DNA from: an uncultured Bacteroidales bacterium
GTDB lineage: Bacteria > Bacteroidota > Bacteroidia > Bacteroidales > UBA932
DNA: 64,000 nt
NCBI GenBank assembly: GCA_934695325.1
Contig: CAKUVD010000012.1
Location: forward strand, 1 to 64,000
Direction: 5' to 3'
The number at the start of each line of letters is the position of its first letter. Positions within the stretch are counted from its first letter, which is position 1. The notes under the pieces were generated by a model. It ran no database searches. It was not told the DNA's origin and saw nothing but the letters and a program-made list of their open reading frames with translations. Position numbers and translations under genes: made by a program. Below are positions 40,830 through 51,413 of this stretch, piece by piece.

Positions 40830-41672
40830 ATGAAGAAAAAGATAGCGATACAGGGATTTCACGGATGCTTTCACGAACAGGCGGCCGACCTATGGTACAG
40901 GAAGAATGAGGAGACAGAAGTGGAGATAGTCGAGTGCTCCACGTTCGAGGGACTGTACGATGCCATAAGAAAAGGCGAGGCTGACGCTGCCGTGATGGCT
41001 GTGGAGAACACGATATCCGGAGGACTCCTCCCTAATCTGGAACTTCTCCGCCAGAACCCTGTCAAGGTGAAAGGGGAGGTGTATCTGCAGATACATCAGA
41101 ATCTTATGGCTCTGCCGGGACAGACGTTGAAGGACATCCAAGAAGTACATACCCATTATATGGCGATCAACCAGACCAGGCGCTTCTTCGAGACTGAATG
41201 CCCCTGGATACGTATGGTGGAATCTGAGGACACGGCGAAAAGCGCCGCTGAAGTGGCCGGACGCGGACTTATGGGCGTAGGGGCTGTCGCCTCCTCATTC
41301 GCCGCGGAGTGCTTCGGCCTGGAGATATTGAGGAAGGACATCGAGACATACAGGCAGAACTATACACGCTTCCTTGTCCTGGACGACAGCATCTCTGTGC
41401 CCGAGAGCAAGATAGACAAGGCGTCGATATGCTTCACATTGCCTCATACCCCAGGCTCTCTGGCCCACGTGCTGACGATATGGTCTTTCTACGGGATGAA
41501 CCTCACGAGGATCCAGTCACTGCCCATACCTGGGCGAGAATGGCAGTATTTCTTCTATGCTGACATCTCATTCCGGAGCTATGAGCGTTATAGTCAAGCG
41601 CTTGCGGCTGTCCGTCCCCTTATGGAGGATATGAACATATTAGGTGAATACACATCAGCGATGGCATTATGA
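40830..41672 (+). CDS. pheA: Prephenate dehydratase
   Basis: 280 residues. The periplasmic-binding-like catalytic domain has the N-terminal IQGFHGCFHEQAA and VENTISGGL, and the TRF active-site motif at about 181-183 (NYTRFLVLDD). A C-terminal ACT domain (about 197-275) for phenylalanine feedback follows. Converts prephenate to phenylpyruvate. The 3' end overlaps the aminotransferase start by 4 nt. No chorismate mutase domain; that activity is in the last gene of the operon. Confidence 0.92.
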   Translation: MKKKIAIQGFHGCFHEQAADLWYRKNEETEVEIVECSTFEGLYDAIRKGEADAAVMAVENTISGGLLPNLELLRQNPVKVKGEVYLQIHQNLMALPGQTLKDIQEVHTHYMAINQTRRFFETECPWIRMVESEDTAKSAAEVAGRGLMGVGAVASSFAAECFGLEILRKDIETYRQNYTRFLVLDDSISVPESKIDKASICFTLPHTPGSLAHVLTIWSFYGMNLTRIQSLPIPGREWQYFFYADISFRSYERYSQALAAVRPLMEDMNILGEYTSAMAL

Positions 41673-42955
41673 TAATAGAACCAGCAATCCGGACGCAGTC
41701 TGTCCGGGAGTATTATTTCTCCCGTAAACTCAAGGAGATAGGCCGTATGAACGAGGCCTTGGCAAAGGAGGGCCGTCCGACAGTGATCAATCTCGGCATA
41801 GGCGCCCCGGACGGGATGCCGCCCGAGGCTGCCGTGGAGGAGCTGCGCCGTTCAGCGGCGGATACGCACAGCCACGCATATCAGAGTTACATAGGAATAC
41901 CGGCGTTGCGACAGGCCTTCGCCGGATGGTATTCCAGGTATTATGGGGTGACATTGTCTCCTGACGGGGAGATTCAGCCTCTGTTCGGCTCCAAGGAGGG
42001 GATACTCCTGATAAGCCTCGCATTCGTGAATCCTGGAGACAAGGTATTGGTGCCGGATCCTGGATATCCGACATATACGTCCGCATCCAGACTGGCCGGT
42101 GCAGAGATTGTCACGTATGACCTGAAGGCGGAGAACGGGTGGCAGCCGGACTTCGATACGCTTGAGTCAATGGATCTCTCCGGGGTGAAGATAATGTGGA
42201 CGAACTATCCTAATATGCCGACCGGAGCGAAGGCCACACCCGAACTCTACCGCAGGCTCGTGGATTTCGGAAGGCGGCATAAGGTTCTGATTGTCAATGA
42301 TAATCCATATAGTTTCATCCTTAACGACACTCCACTTTCCATCCTATCAGCAGCTGGAGCCAAAGAGTGTTGTATGGAACTGAACTCACTGTCAAAGGCT
42401 CATAATATGTCAGGGTGGCGTATCGGGATGTTGGCCGGGGACAGGGCTCTGGTGGCAGAGGTCCTTAAAGTGAAGAGCCAGATGGACTCGGGAATGTTCA
42501 AGCCGATGCAGCTGGCTGCCGTCAAGGCTCTGGAGCAGGGACCGGAATGGTTCAGTTCTCTGAATGAGGAATACTCGCGCCGCAAGCTGGCTGCCGGAAG
42601 AATCTTCGACCTGCTCGGTGTGGAGTACGACCGAGGCTCCAGCGGTCTGTTCCTATGGGGGCGCATCGATGAGGGCAATATTTTTCTGAGCGATCCGGAG
42701 TCTTCCTTCCCCTACGGTGAGTGCGACACATCATCCGGTGATGGAGTCCGCGGTGAGGCCGACAGCAAGAAAAGCCTCGGCGAAGTGCTCTCTGACAGGC
42801 TGCTGTATGGTGCCGGAGTGTTCATCACCCCTGGATTCATCTTCGGCAGGAACGGACGTGACTACATACGGATTTCTCTTTGTGCAAAGCCGGAGGTCCT
42901 GGACGAGGCTGCACGCCGCATACTGAATCATATAAAGACAAGAAATAATGAATAA
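41669..42955 (+). CDS. PLP aminotransferase class I/II, aromatic type
   Basis: 428 residues of fold type I. The PLP-binding Lys lies in LNSLSKAHNMSGWRIGM (Lys near 243). Expected to transaminate phenylpyruvate or hydroxyphenylpyruvate, given its place between pheA and tyrA; LL-diaminopimelate-type activity is an alternative. A stretch of about 30 residues near 340-370 (SSFPYGECDTSSGDGVRGEA) is an unusual polar insertion before the C-terminal domain. Confidence 0.87.
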   Translation: MIIEPAIRTQSVREYYFSRKLKEIGRMNEALAKEGRPTVINLGIGAPDGMPPEAAVEELRRSAADTHSHAYQSYIGIPALRQAFAGWYSRYYGVTLSPDGEIQPLFGSKEGILLISLAFVNPGDKVLVPDPGYPTYTSASRLAGAEIVTYDLKAENGWQPDFDTLESMDLSGVKIMWTNYPNMPTGAKATPELYRRLVDFGRRHKVLIVNDNPYSFILNDTPLSILSAAGAKECCMELNSLSKAHNMSGWRIGMLAGDRALVAEVLKVKSQMDSGMFKPMQLAAVKALEQGPEWFSSLNEEYSRRKLAAGRIFDLLGVEYDRGSSGLFLWGRIDEGNIFLSDPESSFPYGECDTSSGDGVRGEADSKKSLGEVLSDRLLYGAGVFITPGFIFGRNGRDYIRISLCAKPEVLDEAARRILNHIKTRNNE

Positions 42956-43820
42956 TACAGATGGACATATAGTCGCTGTCGTAGGACTCGGCCTCATCGG
43001 CGGTTCTATGGCGATTGACCTTAGGCGCCGCGGCTTCGCCTCGCGAATCATAGGCGTGGAAAAGGACAGGGTCAATGCCGCTGCGGCGGAAAAGATAGGT
43101 CTGGCGGATGAAATCCTGCCTCTGAAAGATGCCGTGACACAGGCTGATATCGTGGTGGTGGCCGTCCCGGTGGGCGCCGCCGTCAATATGCTTCCGTCGA
43201 TCCTGGATATGTTCCGCGATATGGGTGGAGCGGAGAAGATAGTCATTGACACGTGCTCCACCAAGGGGCAGATTGTCAGGAGTGTACACTATCATCCGTT
43301 CAGGTCCCGATATGTGGCGACTCATCCTATGGCCGGTACTGAGTATTCCGGTCCCTGGGCAGCGATGCCGAACCTCTTTGACGGGCGGGCGTGCATCTTC
43401 GCGAACAGCGAAGAGTCTGACCCGAAAGCGGTCAGCATAATCGGCCGGCTATATGAAACGCTCAATATGAGACCTATATATATGAATGCGGACAGCCACG
43501 ACATTCATACGGCCTATGTGTCTCATATATCTCACGTGACGTCATTCGCATTGGCCCTGACAGTCCTGGACAAGGAGAAGGACGAGAAGCATATCTTCGA
43601 CCTCGCGTCCGGAGGCTTTTCCTCCACGGTCCGTCTGGCGAAGAGCAATGCTGATATGTGGGTGCCGATCCTTACCCAGAATAGGGACAATGTTCTTCAG
43701 GTCATTGATACATATATAGATAAAATGCGCCAGTTCAGGGATGCCATCGCCGACTATGATTCGGACGGCATACGTGGACTTATAGATGAGGCGAACAAGA
43801 TAAAGAGAATAATAAGATAA
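42948..43820 (+). CDS. tyrA: Prephenate dehydrogenase
   Basis: 290 residues. Rossmann NAD-binding motif VGLGLIGGS (about 9-17), THPMAGTEYSG with the conserved His in the active site, and the helical C-terminal dimerisation domain (SHISHVTSFALALTVL). Oxidises prephenate to hydroxyphenylpyruvate for tyrosine. Overlaps the aminotransferase by 8 nt. Confidence 0.9.
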   Translation: MNNTDGHIVAVVGLGLIGGSMAIDLRRRGFASRIIGVEKDRVNAAAAEKIGLADEILPLKDAVTQADIVVVAVPVGAAVNMLPSILDMFRDMGGAEKIVIDTCSTKGQIVRSVHYHPFRSRYVATHPMAGTEYSGPWAAMPNLFDGRACIFANSEESDPKAVSIIGRLYETLNMRPIYMNADSHDIHTAYVSHISHVTSFALALTVLDKEKDEKHIFDLASGGFSSTVRLAKSNADMWVPILTQNRDNVLQVIDTYIDKMRQFRDAIADYDSDGIRGLIDEANKIKRIIR

Positions 43821-43828
43821 TAACAGAT

Positions 43829-44923
43829 ATGGAAACAAAGCTAGATCTTATACCGGTGGAGAAATGGGGACTTTTCCCGGAAGGCCGTAAGCCGCTTCTG
43901 ATTGCCGGGCCGTGCAGCGCCGAGTCGGAAGTGCAGGTTATGCAGACGGCCAGGGGCTTGAAGGCCGCCGGTGTCAATGTCTTAAGGGCGGGAATCTGGA
44001 AACCGCGCACTCATCCTAACAATTTCGAGGGAATCGGTACCCCGGGGCTCAAATGGCTTCAGAGGGTGAGGAATGAACTCGGAATGAAAGTGGCCACTGA
44101 AGTGGCGAGCGAGAAGCATATCTTCGACTGTCTCAAGTTTGGCGTGGATATGGTGTGGATAGGCGCCAGGACGACCGCCAATCCTTTCCTTGTGCAGGAA
44201 ATCGCTGATGCTCTGAAAGATACAGATATTCCTGTGCTGGTCAAGAACCCGGTAAACCCTGACATTGACCTGTGGATAGGTGCATTGGAAAGACTTAATC
44301 AGGCAGGCGTCAAGAAGTTGGGTGTCATCCATCGCGGCTTCTCCACAAGCGAGAAGATACAGTATAGGAACCTTCCGGGCTGGCAGCTTGCCGTGGAGCT
44401 GCGTACTCGCTATCCAGAGATGCCTTTCTTCGCGGATCCGAGCCATATGGGTGGCGACAGGAAGTTCCTGCACGAACTTTCGCAGAGGGCGCTGGACCTG
44501 GGGCTGGACGGCCTGATGATAGAATCACACTGCGACCCATCCTGCGCTATGAGCGATGCCAAGCAACAGGTCACGCCGGAGGAATTCAAGGAACTGATTG
44601 CAGGGCTGAAGGTGCGTGAGGCTGATTCTGACAGTCCTGAGTACAAGGAGAACATCGACCAGCTCAGGGCCCAGATAGACATCATCGACGAGAACCTTCT
44701 CTATATCCTGAGCACGAGGATGAATGTCAGCCGCAGCATCGGGCGCTACAAGAAAGAGCATAACATAGCCATCCTGCAGACTTCGAGATGGGATGCCGTG
44801 CTTTCACAGATGATAGAAAAAGCGAAAGCCTATGGGCTCTCCGAGGAGTTCATATCGGTGGTATTCAATGCTATACACGAGGAGTCCGTGCAAGAGCAGA
44901 ATAAGATACTGTCAGATAAATAG
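43829..44923 (+). CDS. Bifunctional DAHP synthase / chorismate mutase
   Basis: 364 residues. Residues 1-265 form a DAHP synthase of the class Ibeta (KdsA-like) with IAGPCSAES, RAGIWKPRT, KNPVNPD, IHRGFS and DPSHMGG. Residues about 275-360 form an AroQ chorismate mutase (LRAQIDIIDENLLYILSTRM; IGRYKKEHN). The fusion of first step and branch-point step is typical of Bacteroidota and allows allosteric control. Last gene of the operon. Confidence 0.92.
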   Translation: METKLDLIPVEKWGLFPEGRKPLLIAGPCSAESEVQVMQTARGLKAAGVNVLRAGIWKPRTHPNNFEGIGTPGLKWLQRVRNELGMKVATEVASEKHIFDCLKFGVDMVWIGARTTANPFLVQEIADALKDTDIPVLVKNPVNPDIDLWIGALERLNQAGVKKLGVIHRGFSTSEKIQYRNLPGWQLAVELRTRYPEMPFFADPSHMGGDRKFLHELSQRALDLGLDGLMIESHCDPSCAMSDAKQQVTPEEFKELIAGLKVREADSDSPEYKENIDQLRAQIDIIDENLLYILSTRMNVSRSIGRYKKEHNIAILQTSRWDAVLSQMIEKAKAYGLSEEFISVVFNAIHEESVQEQNKILSDK

Positions 44924-44994
44924 GGCTGAGAATCTGTTTAAATTTATGTCGAAAATCCACCATAAATTTCTGTTGAATAAAATTCAAACAGCTT

Positions 44995-46134
44995 CTAAGA
45001 GAAATTCGCGAGGGCATCGAGGAGGGTCTTTTCAAAGATGTCCTTCTCGTGCTCCGAAAGGAAGTGGACTTCGATAGGTGTCTGGAACATTCTCTTCTGG
45101 AGTGTTTCAGGCATTTTCCTATAGCTTCTGAGACGCTGGCTGTCCTTCTCGGTGGTCGCTATCAATGCTGTCGGCCATTTGACCGTGGCTCTTGCTATCC
45201 TTCTGATATCTAAGGCCGTATATTTATGATGGTCGTTGAACTTGAAATGCTTTACTATGCTGTACGTGTCGCTGAGATATCTTTTAAGCGGAGTGTCAGA
45301 TGCGATTCCTGACACGAGAATAAGGTTATGTGAGTAGATGTATCTCTTGTCTTCGTCCTCGAACACTGGTTCGAGCGGGCAGTATCTGATGGCTGTGAAG
45401 AGGACGGTCATCTTCTTTCCGTCCTTTGTCGTTCCCTGGCAGGTCTCTATGCTGTAGTTGCTTATTTCCAAAGACTTGGCCCATTCAATCTTCTCCCAGT
45501 TTTCCATATATGGCGGGCATTTCGTGACGATGATGATGTTCGCGTGGAGAAGTCTCTCCGGGAGGTCTCTCAGTCTTCCGAACGGAAGGAGGCAGTCGGT
45601 GCTTACAGGCCTGTTATAATCGACCAGGACAATGTTGAAGTGGGCCTGGAGCGACCTGTACTGGAATGCGTCGTCCAGGACGATCAGTTCCGGGGCCTGG
45701 ATGTCTTTGTGGACGCATTTCCTGGCTTTCTTGGATGTGTTCAGCAGATCTGGGTGAAGGAGAAAATCGCATCCCTCCACTCTCGTCCGATCCACGGCTA
45801 CAGTGACGTCCGGGAACTTGCGCTTTATCTGAAGCGGCTCGTCGCCGGCGAAAGATGATGAGTCTGAGGTCAGTATCTGCTGGAATCCGCTGCTGTTTCG
45901 CTTGTGCCCGCGTGAGAGTACGGCGATATGCTTGTCTTTCCACTGTTCGCTGGCCAGCAGCGTCCTGAGAATCATTTCTGTGTGAGGAGTCTTGCCGGTG
46001 CCGCCTGCGGCAATGTTGCCGACGCAGATGGTCGGGACACTGCATCTATGCACCTTGTACACCCCATTGTCATATAGGGCGTGCCTGATTTTCAAGGTCA
46101 GATAATATGGCGCTAACAATATCCTTCTAAGCAT
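44995..46134 (-). CDS. lpxK: Tetraacyldisaccharide 4'-kinase
   Basis: 379 residues from the ATG at 46134, adding the 4'-phosphate to the lipid A precursor at the inner membrane. Walker A is GGTGKTP (44-50), preceded by the family start MLRRILLAPYY and VGNIAAGG. SRGHKRNSSGF and DDAFQYRSL are further LpxK motifs. A -7 box TATATTTG lies only 6 nt before the ATG (46148-46141), suggesting a leaderless or almost leaderless mRNA. Confidence 0.92.
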   Translation of the reverse strand: MLRRILLAPYYLTLKIRHALYDNGVYKVHRCSVPTICVGNIAAGGTGKTPHTEMILRTLLASEQWKDKHIAVLSRGHKRNSSGFQQILTSDSSSFAGDEPLQIKRKFPDVTVAVDRTRVEGCDFLLHPDLLNTSKKARKCVHKDIQAPELIVLDDAFQYRSLQAHFNIVLVDYNRPVSTDCLLPFGRLRDLPERLLHANIIIVTKCPPYMENWEKIEWAKSLEISNYSIETCQGTTKDGKKMTVLFTAIRYCPLEPVFEDEDKRYIYSHNLILVSGIASDTPLKRYLSDTYSIVKHFKFNDHHKYTALDIRRIARATVKWPTALIATTEKDSQRLRSYRKMPETLQKRMFQTPIEVHFLSEHEKDIFEKTLLDALANFS

Positions 46135-46261
46135 AGTGTGCAAATATAGTGAAAGCCGAGAGAAGTAGGAAATTTTTTTTCATACTTCCGAGGCGCATCC
46201 TATATCAGCCTCGCCAGCCTGGCAAATCGTGGACTTACCCTAGAGCGCACTACACGGAGAC

Positions 46262-46296
46262 GCAAAAAAAGAATGGCCAGAAATTTCTGGTCATTC
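46262..46296 (-). terminator. Terminator after pfkA
   Basis: A 13-bp inverted repeat (GAATGGCCAGAAA / TTTCTGGTCATTC, one G-T) with a T7 run on the minus strand, 30 nt after the pfkA stop. Confidence 0.85.
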
Positions 46297-46326
46297 CCAT
46301 AACTCATCCGCATTGCCCCACGCCTG

Positions 46327-47307
46327 CTATATTGACAGAACTGCAAGGACATTGATCAGCTCGCGGTCGATAGGCTTGTCCTTTTTCACTGCGCGGTCGA
46401 TCGGGACGTATGTGATCTGGTCGTTGCTGATTCCCACCATTACATTGCGCTGGCCTTCCTTCAGCGCCTCGATGCTGGCATAGCCGAGACGGCTGGCGAG
46501 GATTCGGTCGAATGCGCTTGGCGTGCCTCCCCTCTGGAGGTGGCCCAGAATGGTGACGCGGACATCATATTGCGGATATTCCTTGCGTACACGGTCAGCG
46601 TAATACATCGCTCCGCCGTCCTTAGGACTCTCCGATACGATCACGATGCTGCTGTTCTTGCTCTTGCGGAATCCGCGGCTGATGAACTGCTCCAGCTGGT
46701 CCACATCTGTCTGGTCCTCAGGGATGATGGCGGCCTCCGCCCCGGAAGCGATGGCGCTGTTCTGTGCGAGGAATCCCGCATCACGCCCCATAACCTCCAC
46801 GAAGAAGATGCGGTCGTGAGATGTCGCCGTGTCACGGAGCTTGTCCACGCACTCCACGATAGTATTGAGCGCGGTGTCGTAGCCGATGGTGGAATCAGTT
46901 CCGTAAAGGTCATTGTCGATAGTGCCCGGCAGTCCGATGACCGGGAAGTCGTATTCCCGCGCAAGAGCCTGCGCACCAGTCAGAGAACCGTTCCCTCCGA
47001 TGACTATCAATGCGTCTATGCTGTTCGCGACGAGATTGTCATAAGCCTGCTTCCTCCCTTCCGGTGTCATAAAGTCCTTGCTCCTGGCAGTTTTCAGTAT
47101 AGTCCCTCCTCTCTGGATAGTGTTGCTGACGCTCTCCGTGGTGAGTTCCTTGAACTCCCCGTGGAGAAGGCCCTCATATCCCCTGTAGATGCCGATGACC
47201 TTTATGCCGTTGTATATGGCACTTCTGGTCACGGCTCTGATGCACGCATTCATACCTGGGGCATCGCCGCCAGACGTGAGCACGCCTATGGTCTTTATTT
47301 CTTTCAT
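46327..47307 (-). CDS. pfkA: ATP-dependent 6-phosphofructokinase
   Basis: 326 residues from the ATG at 47307 ([20 protein letters not shown]). ATP site [14 protein letters not shown], catalytic PGTIDNDL with the Asp base, and MGRDAGF. Glycolytic commitment step. Longer in-frame extensions upstream cross the promoter region and overlap the dusB start on the other strand, so they are rejected. Confidence 0.92.
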   Translation of the reverse strand: MKEIKTIGVLTSGGDAPGMNACIRAVTRSAIYNGIKVIGIYRGYEGLLHGEFKELTTESVSNTIQRGGTILKTARSKDFMTPEGRKQAYDNLVANSIDALIVIGGNGSLTGAQALAREYDFPVIGLPGTIDNDLYGTDSTIGYDTALNTIVECVDKLRDTATSHDRIFFVEVMGRDAGFLAQNSAIASGAEAAIIPEDQTDVDQLEQFISRGFRKSKNSSIVIVSESPKDGGAMYYADRVRKEYPQYDVRVTILGHLQRGGTPSAFDRILASRLGYASIEALKEGQRNVMVGISNDQITYVPIDRAVKKDKPIDRELINVLAVLSI

Positions 47308-47518
47308 ATCGTTGTTTGTAATAATTGGTCTGAAATAGATTATGCTATTGCCGCAAAATTCAAGCCTGTTTTTGTAATTTTGCGTTTGAAAGTCACGATT
47401 TTGTGATAAAAAACGATTTTGCGGCCAGGATATGTATCGTGATGCCCCTCCCAGGAAAGAAATATGACGGAGGACGTGGGAAGACCGATCGTGAACAGCT
47501 TCTGAAAATTTATAGACA

Positions 47519-48553
47519 ATGAAAATAGGAAACATTGACCTCGGCGACAAGCCGGTGCTGCTGGCGCCGATGGAGGACGTGACAGATGCGTCTTTCCGTA
47601 TCGTGTGCAAACGCTTTGGCGCTGATATGGTGTATACGGAGTTCATTCCGTCTGACGGACTTATACGCGACGCCGCGAAGGCCATCGCCAAGATGAAGAC
47701 GTCAGATGAGGAGGCGCCGATAGCCATCCAAATCTACGGCAACGACCCTGATGCGATGGTCGAGGCTGCCAGGATGGCGGACAATGCAGACCAGATCGCC
47801 GGCGGCCACGGTTGCGATGTCATTGACATAAACTTCGGGTGTCCTGTCAGCAAGATTGCCGGCAGGGGGGCCGGGTCCGGGATGATGCGCGAGCCGGACA
47901 AGATGGTCTTGATAACGAGCCGCATCGTCGAAGCCGTGCGCAAGCCTGTGACGGTGAAGACACGCCTGGGCTGGGATGACAGCTCGAAGATAATCGTCGA
48001 ACTTGCGGAACGCCTGCAGGATACCGGCATACAGGCATTGACGATACACGGACGGACCCGCTGCCAGATGTACAAGGGTGAGGCCGACTGGGCGTTGATA
48101 GGGGAAGTGAAGAACAATCCTCGTATGTATATTCCTATTATAGGTAACGGAGACATAAATTCTGTGCAAAAGGCCAAGGATGCCTTCGACAAGTTCGGAG
48201 TGGATGGCATAATGGTGGGACGGGCCTCATTCGGCCATCCGTGGATTTTCCGTGAGATAAAGCATTTCCTTCAGACAGGAGAGGAACTGCCGCCTATGAG
48301 TGTAAGCGACCGTGTGGCTCTGGCGAAGTGGCATCTGTCCCTGTCTGTGGCGCAGAAAGGCCCTGTCACGGGGGTGCTGGAGATGAGGCGTCACTTGTCC
48401 TGCTATTTCAAGGGACTTCCGGATTTCAAGGAGACCCGTGTCCGCCTTGTGACGGAGCCGTCAGCCGTGGAGGTGGACAGACTCCTGGACTATATAGGTG
48501 AGCGCTGGGGCGGCTGTGACCTGAACGAGGCCGTCAGTGTCTATGGCCTGTAG
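47519..48553 (+). CDS. dusB: tRNA-dihydrouridine synthase (DusB type)
   Basis: 344 residues. FMN barrel with [24 protein letters not shown] containing the active-site Cys, the [11 protein letters not shown] motif, and GNGDI. C-terminal helical domain ([15 protein letters not shown]). Reduces uridines in tRNA. Divergent from pfkA, with a TAATTTTG -7 box near 47380. Confidence 0.9.
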   Translation: MKIGNIDLGDKPVLLAPMEDVTDASFRIVCKRFGADMVYTEFIPSDGLIRDAAKAIAKMKTSDEEAPIAIQIYGNDPDAMVEAARMADNADQIAGGHGCDVIDINFGCPVSKIAGRGAGSGMMREPDKMVLITSRIVEAVRKPVTVKTRLGWDDSSKIIVELAERLQDTGIQALTIHGRTRCQMYKGEADWALIGEVKNNPRMYIPIIGNGDINSVQKAKDAFDKFGVDGIMVGRASFGHPWIFREIKHFLQTGEELPPMSVSDRVALAKWHLSLSVAQKGPVTGVLEMRRHLSCYFKGLPDFKETRVRLVTEPSAVEVDRLLDYIGERWGGCDLNEAVSVYGL

Positions 48554-49030
48554 CGTCATCAGCCTGTCGTCGTCATAAGGCATTTGTATTCAAGCCTCAA
48601 AGTAACTCTGTGATTGGATTCTTGAGAAAAACATCAAGAGGGATTCCTCCTGTCCCGATGATGTAATAATGTGCGGCTTGCCATTACAAAATGTTTAAAT
48701 CGTAAGTTGCAAAGCTAGTAAGATTTGAACTATTTGCAAGATTATTTTCTAGCCTCTGGCGGAGCGCTGGTTCATATTGGTTCATTTCGGTGAATTTTTA
48801 TACAAATGGTCGAAATGTTTTGTCAAATGGTGGCAAATGGGGGGGGGTACGTAAAAAACTCAAATTTCCCTATTGCTAATCTCGACTAAATGTATATATT
48901 TGCATCGTTTTAGAGGTGGGCCGATCGGAGAGAAGGCGACAGTGATGACCCCTCTTCCCCGAAGTTGTTTGAGCATTGACTGCAAGCGACTTCCACAGCC
49001 ACAGAAATTAGCGCAAGACACGCCAACCAA
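48554..49030. other. Intergenic region with promoter and G9 tract ahead of the fimbria-like locus
   Basis: 477 bp without a convincing gene. It holds a run of nine G (48839-48847) and the promoter of the surface-protein operon. The expected 5' leader is about 125 nt and contains a GC-rich stretch (48913-48960). No inverted repeats of the kind that flank invertible promoters were found. Confidence 0.6.
48872..48902 (+). promoter_or_regulatory. Promoter of the fimbria/adhesin-like operon
   Basis: ATTG (48872-48875, one mismatch to TTTG), 19 nt, TATATTTG (48895-48902). The G9 tract ends 24 bp upstream of the -33 element. Confidence 0.65.
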
Positions 49031-50251
49031 ATGAAGCGCACGATTATCATATTGTTCTCCATCATCCTTCTTGGAGCGACAGCGAAGGCTCAGCAGATGA
49101 GTGATACCCTGAAGATCTATTTCAGACAGGGACGCTCGGTATATGAGCCGGCGTACCGGGAGAACAGCGCTCGTGCCTCGGTGTTCTTCGACCGCATAAA
49201 CGCCTTCCAGAAATCATCATCACTTTTCAGCATACTCGACGTCACATATCGCGCCGGCGCATCCCCTGAAGGCTCTGTCAAGGGCAATATGGCTCTGTCC
49301 TCACGCCGTTGCTCCACCATCACGGATATGCTTCACGGTCATCTGGACTTCCCGGAGTCCGTGGTCGGCATCGAAGATGTCAGTGAGGACTGGGACGGCC
49401 TGACCGAGATGGTGCTGCGCTCACGGATGCCATATCGTGACGAAGTCCTGGAAATCCTGTGGGGGGGGGTAGGCTCCCGGAAGGCAGAACTGGAAAGACT
49501 CCATGAAGGATACGTCTGGAAATATCTAAATAAGGAATTCTTCCCCGAACTCCGCGCATTTACCATAATAATAAAGGTAGGTGTCAGGAATCCGGAGCTC
49601 GAGATACCGGAAATCCCCGATTCAGAGGTCAATGCAGATGATGACTTCGTCCAGTTGGACGCTTCCGCACCACTGTTCGGGACAATGCAGATGCCCCGTC
49701 CGGCCCCTGCGCCTCGGGAGTGGCAGCGTAAGCTCCGCATAAAGACCAATGCCGTCGGCTGGGCTATGTTTATGTCCAATGCCGCTGTCGAGGTGGACAT
49801 AACGCGTAACCTGTCATTCTCTCTTCCTATATATTATTCGGCACTGGACTATTTCAGCAGGGAACTCAAGTTCAGGACATTCGCTGTCCAGCCTGAGATC
49901 CGTTGGTGGTTCGGCAGGCCGGAAGGACTTTTCCTCGGAGCGCATTTCGGCACTGCATATTTCAACTATGCCACGAAAGGCGACTGGCGAATACAGACAG
50001 GCTATGGAGACCGTCCGCTGTGGGGCGGCGGAGTCGCTGCCGGATACAGGATGCCGCTCGTAAAACGGAATCCTCGCTGGGAAGTCGAGTTCACTCTCGG
50101 CGCCGGCGTATATGACGTATATTACGACAGATTCTATAACGAAAAGAACGGCCCGAAAGAAGGCACTTATCATACTACATTCATCGGCATTGACAATGCT
50201 GCCGTCACGTTCTCATACAGTTTCGGCCTTAAGAAAAGGAGGGACAGATGA
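49031..50251 (+). CDS. DUF3575 outer-membrane protein
   Basis: 406 residues with a signal peptide (MKRTIIILFSIILLGATAKAQ). The N-terminal part resembles a tandem OmpA-like periplasmic fold (YFRQGRSVYEPAYREN). The C-terminal half is DUF3575, a beta-barrel type domain (LRIKTNAVGWAMFMSNAAVEV, ending in TFSYSFGLKKR). In Bacteroidales this gene type opens loci for fimbrillin-like lipoproteins. Contains a G9 run in codons for WGGV (49461-49469) that could change frame by slippage. Overlaps the next gene by 4 nt. Confidence 0.8.
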   Translation: MKRTIIILFSIILLGATAKAQQMSDTLKIYFRQGRSVYEPAYRENSARASVFFDRINAFQKSSSLFSILDVTYRAGASPEGSVKGNMALSSRRCSTITDMLHGHLDFPESVVGIEDVSEDWDGLTEMVLRSRMPYRDEVLEILWGGVGSRKAELERLHEGYVWKYLNKEFFPELRAFTIIIKVGVRNPELEIPEIPDSEVNADDDFVQLDASAPLFGTMQMPRPAPAPREWQRKLRIKTNAVGWAMFMSNAAVEVDITRNLSFSLPIYYSALDYFSRELKFRTFAVQPEIRWWFGRPEGLFLGAHFGTAYFNYATKGDWRIQTGYGDRPLWGGGVAAGYRMPLVKRNPRWEVEFTLGAGVYDVYYDRFYNEKNGPKEGTYHTTFIGIDNAAVTFSYSFGLKKRRDR

Positions 50252-51372
50252 GACGCACATTGAAAATAATTGCCGCGATGGCGGCTGCATTGGCGTTGTC
50301 ATCATCCTGCGCCGTGCACGAGTGGCCTGATACGCTTCCGGCTGACGCCACGCTGAAGCTCGACTTCAATACGGCGATGCCTCAGTTCATTGTCTTGGAC
50401 GTGAACGACACCAGGGCCTCCAAGGACAGCCGCGACTATGAGATCCGCTATGTGGTGGAGGCTTATCGCAAGCTTGGCGACAACTCTTTCGCCGAGACCC
50501 CTTACGGACGATATGTATTCACGAAAGATGACGTCTCCGAGCTGGACAACGAAGTGACAGTCAGCATCGACGAGGGTACCTATGATTTCTATGTCTGGAC
50601 GGATTTCGTGGAGAAGGGGACAGGCAGGGATTATTTCTACGATACGAGGAATTTCAGGAAAATAAGCATCACTGGCGAGTACGAGGGCGACAATGATTTC
50701 CGCGACGCATTCGTCGGACACAAGGAGCTGACGGTGGAGCGTCTGGGTGCGTCGGTGCCTCCGGTCAGCGGAACGGTCGAGATGGAGCGTCCGCTTGCGA
50801 AGTTCGAGTTCATCACCACCGACCTTCAGGAGTTCATAACGAAGGTCATCTCTGATATGAACAAGAAGAATAAGGATACCAAGTCCGCTGATACTCAGGT
50901 CAATGCAGATGACGACGTGGGCGCGGCCGGCTCCTCCGGCGACGACACGAAGGCGGAGGATGACACGAAAGGGGACGGGGACAGCAAGTCACCTGTGGTG
51001 GATCTGAAGAAATATAACGTAGTGTTCTACTATACCGGCTATCTTCCGTCCGTCTTCAATATGAGGGACAACAAGCCTTGCGACTCCAGCACCGGCGTCT
51101 CGTTCTCGTCAGACATAACGCTCATAGATGAGCACAATGCCCGGCTCGGCTTCGACTACGTGTTGGTGAACGGCAAGGAGTCCAGCGTGATGGTGGCGGT
51201 GGGCCTGTTCGATGAGGACGGCGTGCGCCTCTCGATGACTAACCCGATAGAGGTGCCGCTGAAGCGAAGTATGCTCACCACCGTGAAGGGCAGTTTCCTG
51301 ATGCAGGACACCGGAGGCGGAGTGGCGATTGACCCTAGTTTTGAGGGAGAGTTCAACATAGTGATACGCTGA
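50248..51372 (+). CDS. Fimbria-associated lipoprotein (Mfa2/FimB-like group)
   Basis: 374 residues with a lipobox (LSSSCAVHEWPD). The body is a beta-rich fimbrillin-type fold: YEIRYVVEAYRKLGDNS, VWTDFVEKG and a C-terminal LTTVKGSFLMQDTGGG. An insertion of about 60 acidic, Asp/Gly/Lys-rich residues (about 210-250, KAEDDTKGDGDSKSP) interrupts it. Lipoproteins of this type follow DUF3575 genes and act as anchors or accessory subunits of surface structures. Exact family number not certain. Confidence 0.72.
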   Translation: MRRTLKIIAAMAAALALSSSCAVHEWPDTLPADATLKLDFNTAMPQFIVLDVNDTRASKDSRDYEIRYVVEAYRKLGDNSFAETPYGRYVFTKDDVSELDNEVTVSIDEGTYDFYVWTDFVEKGTGRDYFYDTRNFRKISITGEYEGDNDFRDAFVGHKELTVERLGASVPPVSGTVEMERPLAKFEFITTDLQEFITKVISDMNKKNKDTKSADTQVNADDDVGAAGSSGDDTKAEDDTKGDGDSKSPVVDLKKYNVVFYYTGYLPSVFNMRDNKPCDSSTGVSFSSDITLIDEHNARLGFDYVLVNGKESSVMVAVGLFDEDGVRLSMTNPIEVPLKRSMLTTVKGSFLMQDTGGGVAIDPSFEGEFNIVIR

Positions 51373-51413
51373 TAGATACAGAAAAATATAAACAATTAAA
51401 TACACAAAAAACT

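Noticed and set aside
48554..49030. Invertible promoter ahead of the fimbria-like locus
   Set aside because: No flanking inverted repeats and no invertase gene nearby.
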